Positions 1-8,569 of a stretch of DNA of 64,000 nt are shown here, piece by piece; the first letter of the stretch is position 1; each line of letters begins with the position of its first letter. The notes below the pieces were generated by a model. The model was given only the letters and a program-made list of their open reading frames with translations. It was not told the origin of the DNA and made no database searches. A program made the position numbers and the translations under genes. Source of the stretch: Pseudarthrobacter sp. C4D7 (lineage in GTDB: Bacteria > Actinomycetota > Actinomycetes > Actinomycetales > Micrococcaceae). Location of the stretch: positions 1 through 64,000 of the forward strand of contig NZ_JABFMW010000022.1 of assembly GCF_013359725.1 (NCBI RefSeq), in the 5' to 3' direction.

Positions 1-167
1 CACCCTCCACCACCACCCCAACACCACCGCTGATTCCCATGAACACATCATCCACGGACCCACTGACATTCAGTCCCAGAGGTGTCCCTCAAGGAACGGG
101 GCAGCCACTCTGCGGTCCGGCAGGGCAGCGGCTGAGGGCCATGGCTGAGGGAGGCTGCGCCGGGTGG

Positions 168-1466
168 TCAGCCAACGAGCTCGGCGTCGGCACGCACGGC
201 CGGACGGCGTGCCGCTTTGGTGCCGAGGGCGAGCATCAGCGCGGCGCCCAGCAGCGCCGGCGCAGCAAATGCCATGGCAGCCACCGGAACCCCGCCGCCG
301 AGGCCCACAAGCACTGCGCCGTAGGTGGGCCCCGCGATGGCACCAAGCCGTCCCACGGCAAGGGCCCAGCCCAAGCCCGTGGCACGTGTGGCAGCAGGGT
401 AGAACTGTGCGATGTAGTCGTTGATCATGTTCTGTGTCCCAAGGCCGCCAAAACCCGCTATCGCGGCAAATACGGTCAGGAGCACTGCCGGCGGGTTGGC
501 TGCCATCAGTATCAGGGCCGCCGCCGCGCTGATGAAGCCCACGATGACCAGGGGCCGCGGCCCAAACTTCTGGCTGGCAAAGGACGCCAGGACTGTTCCA
601 ACGACGGCCCCCACCGAGTAGGCGAGCAGGAATGACACCGAGGAGCCCACGCCAAAACCCGCCGTGCGCATGATCTGCGGCAGCCAGGTGCTTACGCCGA
701 AAATTGTCAGCAGGCTCAGCATGGTGATGGCCCACAGCAGGAGGGTGGGCCGGACCGAGCCGGGCGCAAAGAGGGCGCGCGTGGGGGAGATACGGGCGGA
801 CGACGGCGGCGCCTCAGGTGTGGACGGCAGGCCGTACGCGGATTCCACGGCCTGCGCCTCGGCAGCGCGGAGGCGTGCCCGAAGGAACGACGGCGACTCC
901 GGCAGCAAAAACCACGCTGCCGGGACCAGAAGCAGCCCCGCGGCGCCGATGGCATAGACAGGCCTGAAGCTGCTGTTTTCCAGCAGGGCCAGGGAACTCA
1001 GGGACGCCACGACCGTTCCGACGGCGGGCCCTGTCAGCACTGCGCCCAGCACCAGGGACTTCTTTCCGGGCGGAGCGAACTCGTTGGTGAGGGCAACCGC
1101 CGTCGGAAGCAAACCTCCGACGCCAAAGCAGGCAACGAAACGGAACACCGAAAACAGTTCCCAGCTCGGTGCGGCCGCGCACGCGAGCATGGCGAGTGAA
1201 AAGAGGCCCAGCGCACCGACGAAGATGCGGCGGCGTCCCAGCCGGTCCGTCAAGGTGCCGACGATGAGGGAGCCGAGCAACATCCCCACCAGCGCAATCG
1301 ACCCCACGGCGCCGGCAGCGGCTGGTGTCACATTGAATGGCGGGTGTCCGATCAGTCCGGGCAGGGTGGCGCCGTAGACGTAGAGGTCGTAACCATCAGC
1401 GAGCAGGCCAAGCCAGCACAGCACGAAGATCAGGACCAGGGATTTTCTGGGAGTATTGGAGTTCAT
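168..1466 (-). CDS. MFS transporter, aromatic acid:H+ symporter (AAHS) type
   Basis: A 432-residue integral membrane protein with the usual MFS pattern of about 12 hydrophobic segments. The N-terminal helix carries LLADGYDLYVYG, the D-G-x-D signature of AAHS and benzoate/4-hydroxybenzoate transporters. The loop 2-3 motif is GTLTDRLGRRR and a PESPSFL motif sits before the central loop. It probably imports a carboxylate, often an aromatic one, by proton symport; the substrate cannot be read from sequence. The ATG at 1466 is chosen because the hydrophobic N-terminus starts there; the frame stays open 23 codons further upstream but that stretch is charged and unlike the family. It is divergent from an IclR regulator, the common arrangement for aromatic catabolism. 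Confidence 0.85.
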   Translation of the reverse strand: MNSNTPRKSLVLIFVLCWLGLLADGYDLYVYGATLPGLIGHPPFNVTPAAAGAVGSIALVGMLLGSLIVGTLTDRLGRRRIFVGALGLFSLAMLACAAAPSWELFSVFRFVACFGVGGLLPTAVALTNEFAPPGKKSLVLGAVLTGPAVGTVVASLSSLALLENSSFRPVYAIGAAGLLLVPAAWFLLPESPSFLRARLRAAEAQAVESAYGLPSTPEAPPSSARISPTRALFAPGSVRPTLLLWAITMLSLLTIFGVSTWLPQIMRTAGFGVGSSVSFLLAYSVGAVVGTVLASFASQKFGPRPLVIVGFISAAAALILMAANPPAVLLTVFAAIAGFGGLGTQNMINDYIAQFYPAATRATGLGWALAVGRLGAIAGPTYGAVLVGLGGGVPVAAMAFAAPALLGAALMLALGTKAARRPAVRADAELVG

Positions 1467-1554
1467 CGTTGATTCCAATCGGTAAGGGCGCCAGGCACGC
1501 CCTGGCGGATCGCCCTTCAGCCTGCCCGTATGCATCCGCCGCCGAAATCGTACT

Positions 1555-1569
1555 TTTCACTGAGTGAAA
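1555..1569. promoter_or_regulatory. Perfect 6-3-6 palindrome, candidate IclR operator
   Basis: TTTCAC-TGA-GTGAAA is a perfect inverted repeat in the 170-base divergent spacer between the MFS transporter and the IclR regulator. Position and symmetry fit an operator shared by the pair. Assignment to this regulator is inference. Confidence 0.5.
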
Positions 1570-1636
1570 CTGCACTTCATGCCGCGCTGACCTACAGGCC
1601 ACGCTGGAGGAGAACCGGTTAGACCCTGGAGGCGCC

Positions 1637-2485
1637 GTGGCAGGAGCGGGACGAGGGGCCCCGAAGGATCCGGACCTTCCGGGCCAACCCGTGTTGGTGC
1701 GCGCCCTCACGCTGCTGGGCCAGTTCAGCGAACAGCGCCGTGCCCTGAATTTGTCCGAAATGTCCCGCCTGTCAGGGCTGGCCCCTGCCACCGCGCTCCG
1801 GCTGTTGAGGCACTTGACCGAGTGGGGTGCGCTGGAACGCCTGGAGGACGGCCGGTATGTGGTGGGGGTGCGCCTGTGGGAAATCGCCTCGCTGTCGCCC
1901 CGCGGCCACGGGGTGCGGGAGATAGCGCTCCCTTACCTTGAGGACCTTTATGAAGTCACGCGGCATCACGTGCTGCTTTCCGTCCGGGAAGGGCGGGAAG
2001 CGGTCCTGATTGACAGGCTTTCATCCCGCACCGCCACTGAGGTGGCCTACCGCGTAGGAGGCCGCATGCCATTGCGGACCACCGCCGTCGGCCAAGTTCT
2101 GCTGGCCTATGGGGGCGCTGAACTGCAGGACGAACTGCTCGCTGGCGGCGACGGGCCGGGGCCGGCACCAGGGCCGGGTGGTGCGGACAGCGCGGGACTC
2201 CGCGCTGTCCTGGCGGACGTGAAGCAAGCAGGGGTCGCTGTGGTCCGCAGGACCCATCCTTCCCGCACCGTCTCCGTTGCAGCCCCCATCCATGGAGCCG
2301 GCGGCGGTGTTGTGGCCGCGTTGTCCATCGTTGTTCCGGATGAGGAAGTTCCGGCGCATGAGTTGGTGCCACTGGTCAGGGCCGCGGCCCGCGCCATCTC
2401 CCGGAACCTGGGCCACCGGGCTAAAGCCAGCGGCGCGTGGCGGCATGTCCAGCCGCAGGATTCCAGCGCCAGCCAAGGTGATTGA
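1637..2485 (+). CDS. IclR-family transcriptional regulator
   Basis: A 282-residue protein with an N-terminal winged helix (about residues 15-80, including LNLSEMSRLSGLAPATALRLLRHL) and a C-terminal IclR effector domain (about 90-260) with the typical GGRMPLRTTAVGQVLLA and HPSRTVSVAAPI segments. It should bind DNA as a dimer or tetramer and respond to a small carboxylate. The GTG start at 1637 follows a GGAGG six bases upstream. It is divergent from the AAHS transporter, which is its most likely target; the palindrome at 1555-1569 is the candidate site. The C-terminal 20 residues are polar and probably disordered. Confidence 0.9.
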   Translation: MAGAGRGAPKDPDLPGQPVLVRALTLLGQFSEQRRALNLSEMSRLSGLAPATALRLLRHLTEWGALERLEDGRYVVGVRLWEIASLSPRGHGVREIALPYLEDLYEVTRHHVLLSVREGREAVLIDRLSSRTATEVAYRVGGRMPLRTTAVGQVLLAYGGAELQDELLAGGDGPGPAPGPGGADSAGLRAVLADVKQAGVAVVRRTHPSRTVSVAAPIHGAGGGVVAALSIVVPDEEVPAHELVPLVRAAARAISRNLGHRAKASGAWRHVQPQDSSASQGD

Positions 2486-2607
2486 CGCGAACCATGCTCC
2501 GCATCACAAGGTCTCCGCCGCGGCCCCGTGGCGGTACTTCACTCTGACAGTGTGACCCCCTACAGTGAAACTACTAAGCATGCTGTCTATTCTGGAGGGT
2601 GAACCGG

Positions 2608-3486
2608 ATGCAAAAAGTTTCTGCGCTGGGAGTCATGGCTGCGGCGATGCTGGCGTTGGCCGGCTGCTCGGGAGATGGCGGCGGCGGGACGGCCAGCCCG
2701 TCCAGTTCAGCGACCGCTTCGGCTTCGGCCAGCCAGACTGCGGACGCCACCGTATATTCGGAGGATCAGCTCCGCGACCTCATCTCCGGGATGAAGGACG
2801 CCGACGGTAACGAGCTCAAGCTGTACTCCAAGGAGCAGGTTGACCAGGGCGGAAGCATTGCCAGCCTGCTGATGGGCGCGGCAACCGTGGACCCCAAGGA
2901 CTGCAAGGACATCGCCACCGCCGGGCTGTTGGACAAGGTGGAGAATGGTGACGTTGCCGTGGCGCTGTCCGAGGGCAGCCAGCCGCGCAGCCTGTCTGCC
3001 CAGTCCGGCAGCGACGGCCCCGACGCCGTCAAGACCCTGAGCGACATCAGCGCCAAGATGGACCAGTGTGCCACCTTCTCGGTCTCCGCGCTGGGGCAGG
3101 GCTATGACGTGACCAGCAAGGAACTCACGGCGGACACGAACGCGGACAAGACCTTTGCCACCGTCAGCACCCGCAGCGGGGACAGCCGGCAGGAGCTGAT
3201 GCAGGTTTCCGCCGCCCAGGGACGCCTGCTGGTGGTGGCCACCAAGAGCGGCACCGACCTGGGTGACGCGGACCAGAAGGAACTTGAGGACCTTATCAAC
3301 GACGTGTTGAAGAAGGCCGACGGCGGGGCCGCAACGTCCAGCCCGTCCGCCACCGGTTCTTCCGGTTCGACGGGCACGTCCGCACCCGGCGGCTCTGCTT
3401 CACCTTCGGCGTCGGCCACTTCATCGGCGACCATGTCCACGGGCGGTGGCGCCTCGTCGTCGGCCTCTCCGACTGCCTCGCGCTAA
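2608..3486 (+). CDS. Putative secreted lipoprotein with low-complexity tail
   Basis: About 292 residues. The N-terminus MQKVSALGVMAAAMLALAGC is a lipoprotein signal peptide with lipobox LAGC, so the mature protein should be anchored to the outer face of the membrane. After a Ser/Ala/Thr spacer comes a folded region (about 60-220) with several aspartate-rich stretches and a few cysteines, then a Ser/Thr/Gly/Pro/Ala-rich tail of about 60 residues. I do not recognise the domain; it resembles other actinobacterial cell-surface lipoproteins of unknown function. The ATG at 2608 is preferred over the in-frame GTG at 2599 because the GGAGG at 2594-2598 is correctly spaced for it. A strong hairpin follows the stop. 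Confidence 0.7.
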   Translation: MQKVSALGVMAAAMLALAGCSGDGGGGTASPSSSATASASASQTADATVYSEDQLRDLISGMKDADGNELKLYSKEQVDQGGSIASLLMGAATVDPKDCKDIATAGLLDKVENGDVAVALSEGSQPRSLSAQSGSDGPDAVKTLSDISAKMDQCATFSVSALGQGYDVTSKELTADTNADKTFATVSTRSGDSRQELMQVSAAQGRLLVVATKSGTDLGDADQKELEDLINDVLKKADGGAATSSPSATGSSGSTGTSAPGGSASPSASATSSATMSTGGGASSSASPTASR

Positions 3487-3505
3487 CGCCAGTAGGTTCG
3501 CAAAA

Positions 3506-3546
3506 GCAGGAGCGGGCGGGGACCTTGTGTCCCCGCCCGCTCCTGC
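3506..3546. terminator. Bidirectional terminator, 18-bp perfect stem
   Basis: Bases 3506-3523 and 3529-3546 are exact reverse complements around the 5-base loop CTTGT. The hairpin separates the convergent lipoprotein and kinase-like genes and could end both transcripts. There is no long T-run. Confidence 0.8.
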
Positions 3547-3568
3547 TGTTGTGAGTGGCCTGCGCTGC

Positions 3569-4144
3569 TCAACCTGTTTGTTTCAGAGCGATCCGTGACT
3601 CTAGCTCCGCCGCCACCTCGTCCGCAGGGGGAGACGCGTCGATCCGCAAAAAGCCCGCGTACTCGGGGAGTTCCCGGTACCCGGCGTGGAACGCGGCCAG
3701 GTCCTCGAGGCTTTCCGAGTCCGTACCCCGCGCGATGATCCGCTGGTGCGCGCAGACGGGCTCTAGGTCCAGGTGGTAAACGGCGTCCGGCTGCGGCAGC
3801 CGGGCCAACAGCCAGGGGAGGAACCGTCCCCGGGGCAGTCCTTTTGCGTGCCGCAGGGCCAGCTGGCAGTGAAGGTGGCGGTCCATCACCACCAGGCCGT
3901 CAAAGCGGCTGGCGCGCAGGTGCGAGACCAGGACATTGCCCACCCGCAACATGGTTTCGACGGCGTCAGCCAGCCGGGCGGGCATCCGCACGCCCAGCCC
4001 GCCCGCCGCAAGGGACATGACCCGCCGGCCCGCATGGTTGCTCACCAGCAGGGCCCGCCCGCCCCTGGACCGCACAGTCGAAACCAAAGTCCGGGCCGCC
4101 GTCGAGTTTCCCGATCCGTCGATGCCCGTGAGCACAATGATCAT
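3569..4144 (-). CDS. Thymidylate-kinase-like P-loop protein with altered Walker A
   Basis: A 191-residue protein whose fold looks like a thymidylate or deoxynucleoside kinase: N-terminal P-loop strand, a DRH motif in VVMDRHLHCQLALRHAKG, and a LID-like segment AHQRIIARGTDSE. The P-loop reads GIDGSGNST (residues 7-15) where thymidylate kinases have GxDGxGKST, so the phosphate-binding lysine is replaced by asparagine (codon AAC). Known P-loop kinases need that lysine, so this protein may be inactive as a kinase or bind nucleotide differently. It lies alone between a terminator and the next gene, 94 bases from the carrier gene end. Family membership is fairly clear; the substrate and whether it is catalytic are not. 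Confidence 0.65.
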   Translation of the reverse strand: MIIVLTGIDGSGNSTAARTLVSTVRSRGGRALLVSNHAGRRVMSLAAGGLGVRMPARLADAVETMLRVGNVLVSHLRASRFDGLVVMDRHLHCQLALRHAKGLPRGRFLPWLLARLPQPDAVYHLDLEPVCAHQRIIARGTDSESLEDLAAFHAGYRELPEYAGFLRIDASPPADEVAAELESRIALKQTG

Positions 4145-4238
4145 CCGGCCTCCTACCGCCGCCTGATTAACGCTGGAGGCGGCCGCAATGTCCCGGCCCC
4201 GCAGATGCCGGCAGGCCTCGCGCCCGGCAGGCGGTGAA

Positions 4239-5495
4239 TCACATGATTCCGGTGGGCACCAGCAACGCCCAGGCGAGGGCCGGAGCCACCAGCACCACCC
4301 CGCCGGCGTAGAACGTCAGCTGCTTGTAGACCCGCTGCCGGTCGTCCTCCCGGGCGTTGGCCACCACCAGCGCGCCGTCGGTTGAAAAGGGTGAGACGTC
4401 GACGACGGTGGCTGCGATGGCCAGCGCGGCAACAGTTCCGGAGGCGCTGAGCGAGCTGGTGGCCAGGAGCGGGCCGGCCAGCGGGATGAACGCGGTGAGC
4501 AACGCGGTGGACGACGCGAAAGCCGAGCCAATACCGATCACGTAGCACAGGACCAGGGCGACCAGAAGGGGCGTGCCCAGGGCGAGCGCCTGCCCGGCCA
4601 GGGTATCGATAACGCCGACGCGCACCAGCAGGGAGACATAGGTAATCATGCCGGCGACCAGCAGCACAGTGGACCACGAGATGCCGTCGATGAAGGTCCT
4701 GTGCTCTTTGATGTTGATGAACGCCAGGAGCAGGCCGGCTGACAGGGCAACAAAGCCGATGGGCAGGTGGAAGCCGAGGGTGGCTGCCAGCATGACGGCG
4801 ATCAGGACCAGGGTCAGGACCTGCTGGCCATGCGGGCGGCCCACAGGAGAGGTGTCAACGTCCACATGCCGTCCTGCCGCTCCATCACGCAGCTTGCCGA
4901 TCACGCTGAACAGGATGATGGTAAGCGCCGAGAGGATCAGGTTGATGGCGAAGCTGGCGGTGAAGAGGCCGATCGGGGAGATTGGAAACTGGTTCTTCAG
5001 GGCGATGTCATGCACCAGCACGCCGGCAACTGACAGCGGGGAGAAGCCGCCGGCGTGGGCGCCGTTGATGATGAACGCACCCATGAGGACAGGGTGGATC
5101 CTCGATTCGTAGGCGAACCCGATCGCAGCGGGGGCCAGCAAGGCGATGGCTGCGGGTGAGAACGTGCCCAGCGAGGTCAACGCGGCAGCGATCAGGAAGA
5201 ACATCCACGGGAGCAGCAGGGTCTTTCCACGCACCATCCGCACACAGCCCTTGACGACGATGCCGATGGTGCCGTTCTGTTGCGCCATGCTGAAGAAATA
5301 GGTGACGCCGATAATGGTCAGCACGATGCTGGCGGGGAACTCCGCCAGGATCTCCCGGTCCGACATTCCCAGCATGAAATAGCCCACGCCGAATGAGGCC
5401 ACCAGCGCCATCACCCCGATGTTCAGCGGCCACTTGGTGGCAACGGCAAACATCGCCACAAGGATCAACAGCGGGATGATTTGGACAGCAGTCAT
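4239..5495 (-). CDS. MatC-like dicarboxylate carrier / SLC13-type membrane transporter
   Basis: A 418-residue, highly hydrophobic protein with about 11-12 predicted membrane segments. The N-terminal half resembles the MatC N-terminal domain: repeated short helices, a conserved GTFSPAAIALLAPAAIG stretch and a NGAHAGGFSPLSVAG loop. The C-terminal half has a matching VVDVSPFSTDGALVVANA loop, giving the pseudo-symmetry of this carrier superfamily. It probably moves a C3-C4 dicarboxylate; malonate is only one possibility. The ATG at 5495 starts the first helix and has a GGAG upstream; the open frame continues to 5549 without a better signal. No obvious partner gene is adjacent. Confidence 0.75.
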   Translation of the reverse strand: MTAVQIIPLLILVAMFAVATKWPLNIGVMALVASFGVGYFMLGMSDREILAEFPASIVLTIIGVTYFFSMAQQNGTIGIVVKGCVRMVRGKTLLLPWMFFLIAAALTSLGTFSPAAIALLAPAAIGFAYESRIHPVLMGAFIINGAHAGGFSPLSVAGVLVHDIALKNQFPISPIGLFTASFAINLILSALTIILFSVIGKLRDGAAGRHVDVDTSPVGRPHGQQVLTLVLIAVMLAATLGFHLPIGFVALSAGLLLAFINIKEHRTFIDGISWSTVLLVAGMITYVSLLVRVGVIDTLAGQALALGTPLLVALVLCYVIGIGSAFASSTALLTAFIPLAGPLLATSSLSASGTVAALAIAATVVDVSPFSTDGALVVANAREDDRQRVYKQLTFYAGGVVLVAPALAWALLVPTGIM

Positions 5496-5759
5496 AAAGG
5501 CTCCGCTTTCGTGGCGGCTGCCTGGGGTGAACATGCCGCCGGTCACCAAGGCAAGGCTCTCGGGGTGCGGCCTGCCTATGGAAGCATCATGGCATTCCTT
5601 CGACGCCGCCGGGACTCACACGAGGTAACGGACCGGCGGCTTCCTCCAGACCGTAGGCTGAAGGCCGGCAGGGTTTTCCCTGCCGGCTACGGCTATTCCA
5701 GGACAGGCACCCAACCGGCAGTTCCCGGAACACGCGATAAACAGGTGAAAGGCAGGACC

Positions 5760-6053
5760 ATGACCGTTTCCAGTGACGAGCCCCAGAACACCGCAGACCT
5801 CCGGGGTCCGGGAGATCCGGACCAGGCAATGAAGTCAGCCAACGACGCACCCCAGTCCGGCCAGCATCCGGACCAGTCCGGGGCGGCGAACATCCGTGAG
5901 GAACAGCAGGTGCACGCCGCCGGAGCCGTGCCGGCGTCGTATGTTGGCGGCGAAGACGCGGCCGGTGACGCCAATCCGCACGACACGAATCCGGAAGGCA
6001 GCAATCCGGACGGGGCGGTGGGTGAACCCGGCACCTGGGACGACGAAGTCTAG
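5760..6053 (+). CDS. Small acidic, probably disordered protein
   Basis: A 97-residue hydrophilic protein rich in Asp, Glu, Gly, Pro, Asn and Gln with no hydrophobic core, signal or membrane segment. I recognise no family. The ATG at 5760 follows AAAGGCAGG. Its stop (6051-6053) is only two bases before the start of the dehydratase gene, so the two are probably co-transcribed and translationally coupled. Similar short acidic proteins occur in related genomes, often with stress-related expression, but nothing here proves a role. Confidence 0.6.
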   Translation: MTVSSDEPQNTADLRGPGDPDQAMKSANDAPQSGQHPDQSGAANIREEQQVHAAGAVPASYVGGEDAAGDANPHDTNPEGSNPDGAVGEPGTWDDEV

Positions 6054-6055
6054 GG

Positions 6056-6988
6056 ATGATCAGCCACAGCGACATCGACCAGGCTGCGCGCCGGACGGCC
6101 GGCCTTCTCCGCAGGACGCCCGTCATGGAGGCAGACCGCGGCCTCTCGGCCGGCCGGGTCTGGTTCAAATGCGAGTTCATGCAGCACACGGGCACTTTCA
6201 AGGCCCGTGGCGCGCTCAACCGGATCCTGGCCAGCAAGGAGCGCGGGGAACTGAGGGCCGGCGTAGGCATTGTCGTGGCTTCCGGCGGTAACGCGGGATT
6301 GGCCAACGCCTACGCCGCGAAGCAGCTGGGGGTTCCTGCCACCGTGTTCGTCCCGGAAGCTGCGCCCGCCGTCAAAGTCTCCAAGTTGAAGGCAATCTGC
6401 GCCACCGTGGTGCAGGGCGGTGCTGAATACGCTGCCGCCTACCAGGCTGCCGTGGCTTACGCCGCGGAAACCGGTGCGGTTTACTGCCACGCCTATGACC
6501 AGCCTGAGATCGCCGCGGGTGCCGGAACGGTGGGCTCGGAACTGCTGGAGCAGGTGCCGGACGTGGACACCGTCCTGGTGGCGGTGGGCGGTGGCGGGCT
6601 GATGGCGGGGGTGGCCGCCGCCGTCGAGGGCACCGCCAAAGTGGTAGCCGTGGAACCGGAAAGCGCGCCGACCCTGCATGCTGCCCTGGCAGCAGGAGCG
6701 CCGGTGGACGTCCCGGTATCGGGCGTGGCAGCCGACTCCCTGGGTGCCCGCCGCGTTGGCGACATTGGGTTCTCGGTGGCGGTCCGCTGCGGCGTCGAAA
6801 GTGTCCTGGTCAGTGACGCGGACATCATCGCCGCTCGCTCGGCTTTGTGGAACGACTACCGGTGGGTGGTGGAGCACGGTGCCGCGGCCGCCTTCGCCGC
6901 ACTTGCTTCCGGCACGTATGTACCTGAGCCGGACGAGCGGGTTGCCGTCATCCTCTGCGGCGCCAACACGGATCCGGCCACGCTCTAG
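6056..6988 (+). CDS. PLP-dependent serine/threonine dehydratase-like enzyme
   Basis: A 310-residue fold-type II PLP enzyme. TGTFKARGA (about residues 41-49) carries the Schiff-base lysine, SGGNAGLANA is the substrate/PLP loop, and VGGGGLMAG is the glycine-rich phosphate-binding loop, all as in threonine dehydratase and serine racemase relatives. It should deaminate a hydroxy-amino acid to a 2-oxo acid plus ammonia. There is no C-terminal ACT domain, so it is the short catabolic or degradative type rather than the allosteric IlvA type. It starts two bases after the stop of the small acidic protein. The exact substrate (Ser, Thr, hydroxyaspartate) is not resolvable. Confidence 0.85.
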   Translation: MISHSDIDQAARRTAGLLRRTPVMEADRGLSAGRVWFKCEFMQHTGTFKARGALNRILASKERGELRAGVGIVVASGGNAGLANAYAAKQLGVPATVFVPEAAPAVKVSKLKAICATVVQGGAEYAAAYQAAVAYAAETGAVYCHAYDQPEIAAGAGTVGSELLEQVPDVDTVLVAVGGGGLMAGVAAAVEGTAKVVAVEPESAPTLHAALAAGAPVDVPVSGVAADSLGARRVGDIGFSVAVRCGVESVLVSDADIIAARSALWNDYRWVVEHGAAAAFAALASGTYVPEPDERVAVILCGANTDPATL

Positions 6989-7015
6989 GCAGGAAAATCG
7001 CCGGGGAAACCCGAA

Positions 7016-7047
7016 GGGGCCGGCCTTCCTGCAGCCAGGCCGGCCCC
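7016..7047. terminator. Bidirectional terminator
   Basis: GGGGCCGGCCT (7016-7026) pairs exactly with AGGCCGGCCCC (7037-7047) across a 10-base loop, between the convergent dehydratase and small lipoprotein genes. Confidence 0.75.
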
Positions 7048-7059
7048 GGATGAAAGTGT

Positions 7060-7410
7060 TTAGCCGCCTGCCTGGCCGCAGAACTTGCTGTAGGTGCTGC
7101 CGGCCTCCTGGTAGCCGGACTGAAGATCGGCAAGCTTGTCCTTGTCCGGGTTCTCCTTGGACTGTTCGTCCGTGTATGCCAGGATCTGTGCGAGGGCAGG
7201 CTTAAGGTCGTCCGAGGCCACGGCGTGGATGGGACGGATCTGGTTGGCGAGGTTGTTCATGCCCGTCTTGCCGGCGTTGTTGGCGGGGTTCGACACAACG
7301 GCCTGGATCCGCTCGCAGGTTTCAGCGGTGGTCAGTTGGTGTGTGGCGGTGCAGGACGTAGCGGAAGCAACGAGGCCGGCGGCAAACAGGGCTGTGGCGA
7401 ATTTCTTCAT
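7060..7410 (-). CDS. Small putative lipoprotein
   Basis: A 116-residue protein with N-terminus MKKFATALFAAGLVASATSC, a short positively charged region, hydrophobic core and a cysteine in lipobox-like context (SATSC), so probably lipidated and exported. The mature part of about 95 residues is helical and polar, with two further cysteines (ETCERIQ and KFCGQ) that could form a disulfide. No family recognised. It is transcribed alone, divergent from the downstream beta-propeller gene. Confidence 0.65.
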   Translation of the reverse strand: MKKFATALFAAGLVASATSCTATHQLTTAETCERIQAVVSNPANNAGKTGMNNLANQIRPIHAVASDDLKPALAQILAYTDEQSKENPDKDKLADLQSGYQEAGSTYSKFCGQAGG

Positions 7411-7565
7411 GGGTCCCTCGGTAGTGGTCAGAGGTTTCGATTGTAAGCAGATTGGGTACCCCGGCGCCTTCGCAAGCCCAAGACCGGAGCTTAAACTGGC
7501 AACACCAATCGTGCGGAGCCACCGCAGATGGGCCCGCGCGCATCAACCAGACTAAGGAACCCAGC

Positions 7566-8480
7566 ATGCGCCGAACAGTACGCCGCCCTGCCGCCGCGGG
7601 ACTTGTCGCCCTGCTTTCCCTGCTTCTCCCCACGGCCCTTCCGGCGTCGGCCTCGCCGCCGCCAGGGGAGATCGTGTTCGACGGCGCCACCTCCGCCGAG
7701 GGCATCGCGGCCGGGGAGGGAAAGACTTTCTACGCCGGGGAACTCGCCACCGGAGACATTTTCCGTGGCAGTATCCGCGGCAGCACCGCTACCCGTTTCA
7801 TCGACGCACCCGCGGGACGTGCCGCAGCGGGGATGAAGGCCGATACCTGCCACAACCTGTTGTTCGTGGCAGGTGCCGCAACGGGCAAGGCGTTCGTCTA
7901 CGACACGGATACCGGCGCACCTGTCGCCGATGTTGGCCTCGGCAAGGGATTCATCAACGACGTCACGCTGACCAGCGAGGGCGCCTGGTTCACCAACTCG
8001 GCCGCCGCGGAACTCTACTTCCTGCCGGTGGGCGGGGACGGCAAACTGGGCACGGTGAAAACACTGGCCTTGAGCGGTCCCGCAGCGAACCTCACGCCGG
8101 GCTTTAACCTCAACGGCATTGCTTCAGCCCGGGATGGCGAGGTGCTGATCGTCGCGCACTCCGCCGACGGCGCGCTGTATACCGTGGACCCCGAGACGGG
8201 GGAAAGCGCAGCCATCGAGGGCGTCAGCGTCCCCTTCGTGGACGGAATTCTGGTGCGCGGCCACACCCTCTGGGCGGTCCAGAACCAGCTGAACCGGATA
8301 GCCCGCATCGACCTGTCCGGTGACCTGTCGTCCGGAACGGTGGAAGGCACCATTACCAGCGGCTCCTTCGATGTCCCCACCACGGTGGCCCTGTTCGGAA
8401 GCACGCTGGCTGCCGTGAACGCCCAGTTCAACCGGCCGCCCAGCCCGTTCGAAGTAGTGCTGGTTCCGGCCAGGACGTAA
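7566..8480 (+). CDS. Secreted SMP-30/gluconolactonase-like beta-propeller protein
   Basis: A 304-residue protein with a clear Sec signal peptide (RRTVRR, hydrophobic core, ASA cleavage region near residue 28). The mature part is a repeated beta-propeller of the SMP-30 or NHL-like type: AEGIAAGEGKTFYAGELATGDI, KGFINDVTLTSEGAWFTNSAAAELY, FNLNGIASARDGEVLIVAHSADGALYTVD and VDGILVRGHTLWAVQNQLNRI are blades of similar pattern. Such proteins are often extracellular lactonases or simple binding propellers; metal-ligand residues cannot be confirmed here, so no reaction is assigned. The ATG at 7566 follows AAGGA; the frame upstream lacks a signal-peptide-compatible start. A bidirectional terminator follows. 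Confidence 0.75.
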   Translation: MRRTVRRPAAAGLVALLSLLLPTALPASASPPPGEIVFDGATSAEGIAAGEGKTFYAGELATGDIFRGSIRGSTATRFIDAPAGRAAAGMKADTCHNLLFVAGAATGKAFVYDTDTGAPVADVGLGKGFINDVTLTSEGAWFTNSAAAELYFLPVGGDGKLGTVKTLALSGPAANLTPGFNLNGIASARDGEVLIVAHSADGALYTVDPETGESAAIEGVSVPFVDGILVRGHTLWAVQNQLNRIARIDLSGDLSSGTVEGTITSGSFDVPTTVALFGSTLAAVNAQFNRPPSPFEVVLVPART

Positions 8481-8511
8481 GCATGCCGGGCAAAGCATCG
8501 ACTTAAAAGGG

Positions 8512-8543
8512 AACTGGCTGGCAGTCTGTCCTGCCAGCCAGTT
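8512..8543. terminator. Bidirectional terminator
   Basis: AACTGGCTGGCA (8512-8523) pairs perfectly with TGCCAGCCAGTT (8532-8543), followed by TT on the plus strand. It lies between convergent genes. Confidence 0.85.
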
Positions 8544-8569
8544 TTCCGTCCCTGCAACGGAGAAACGAA

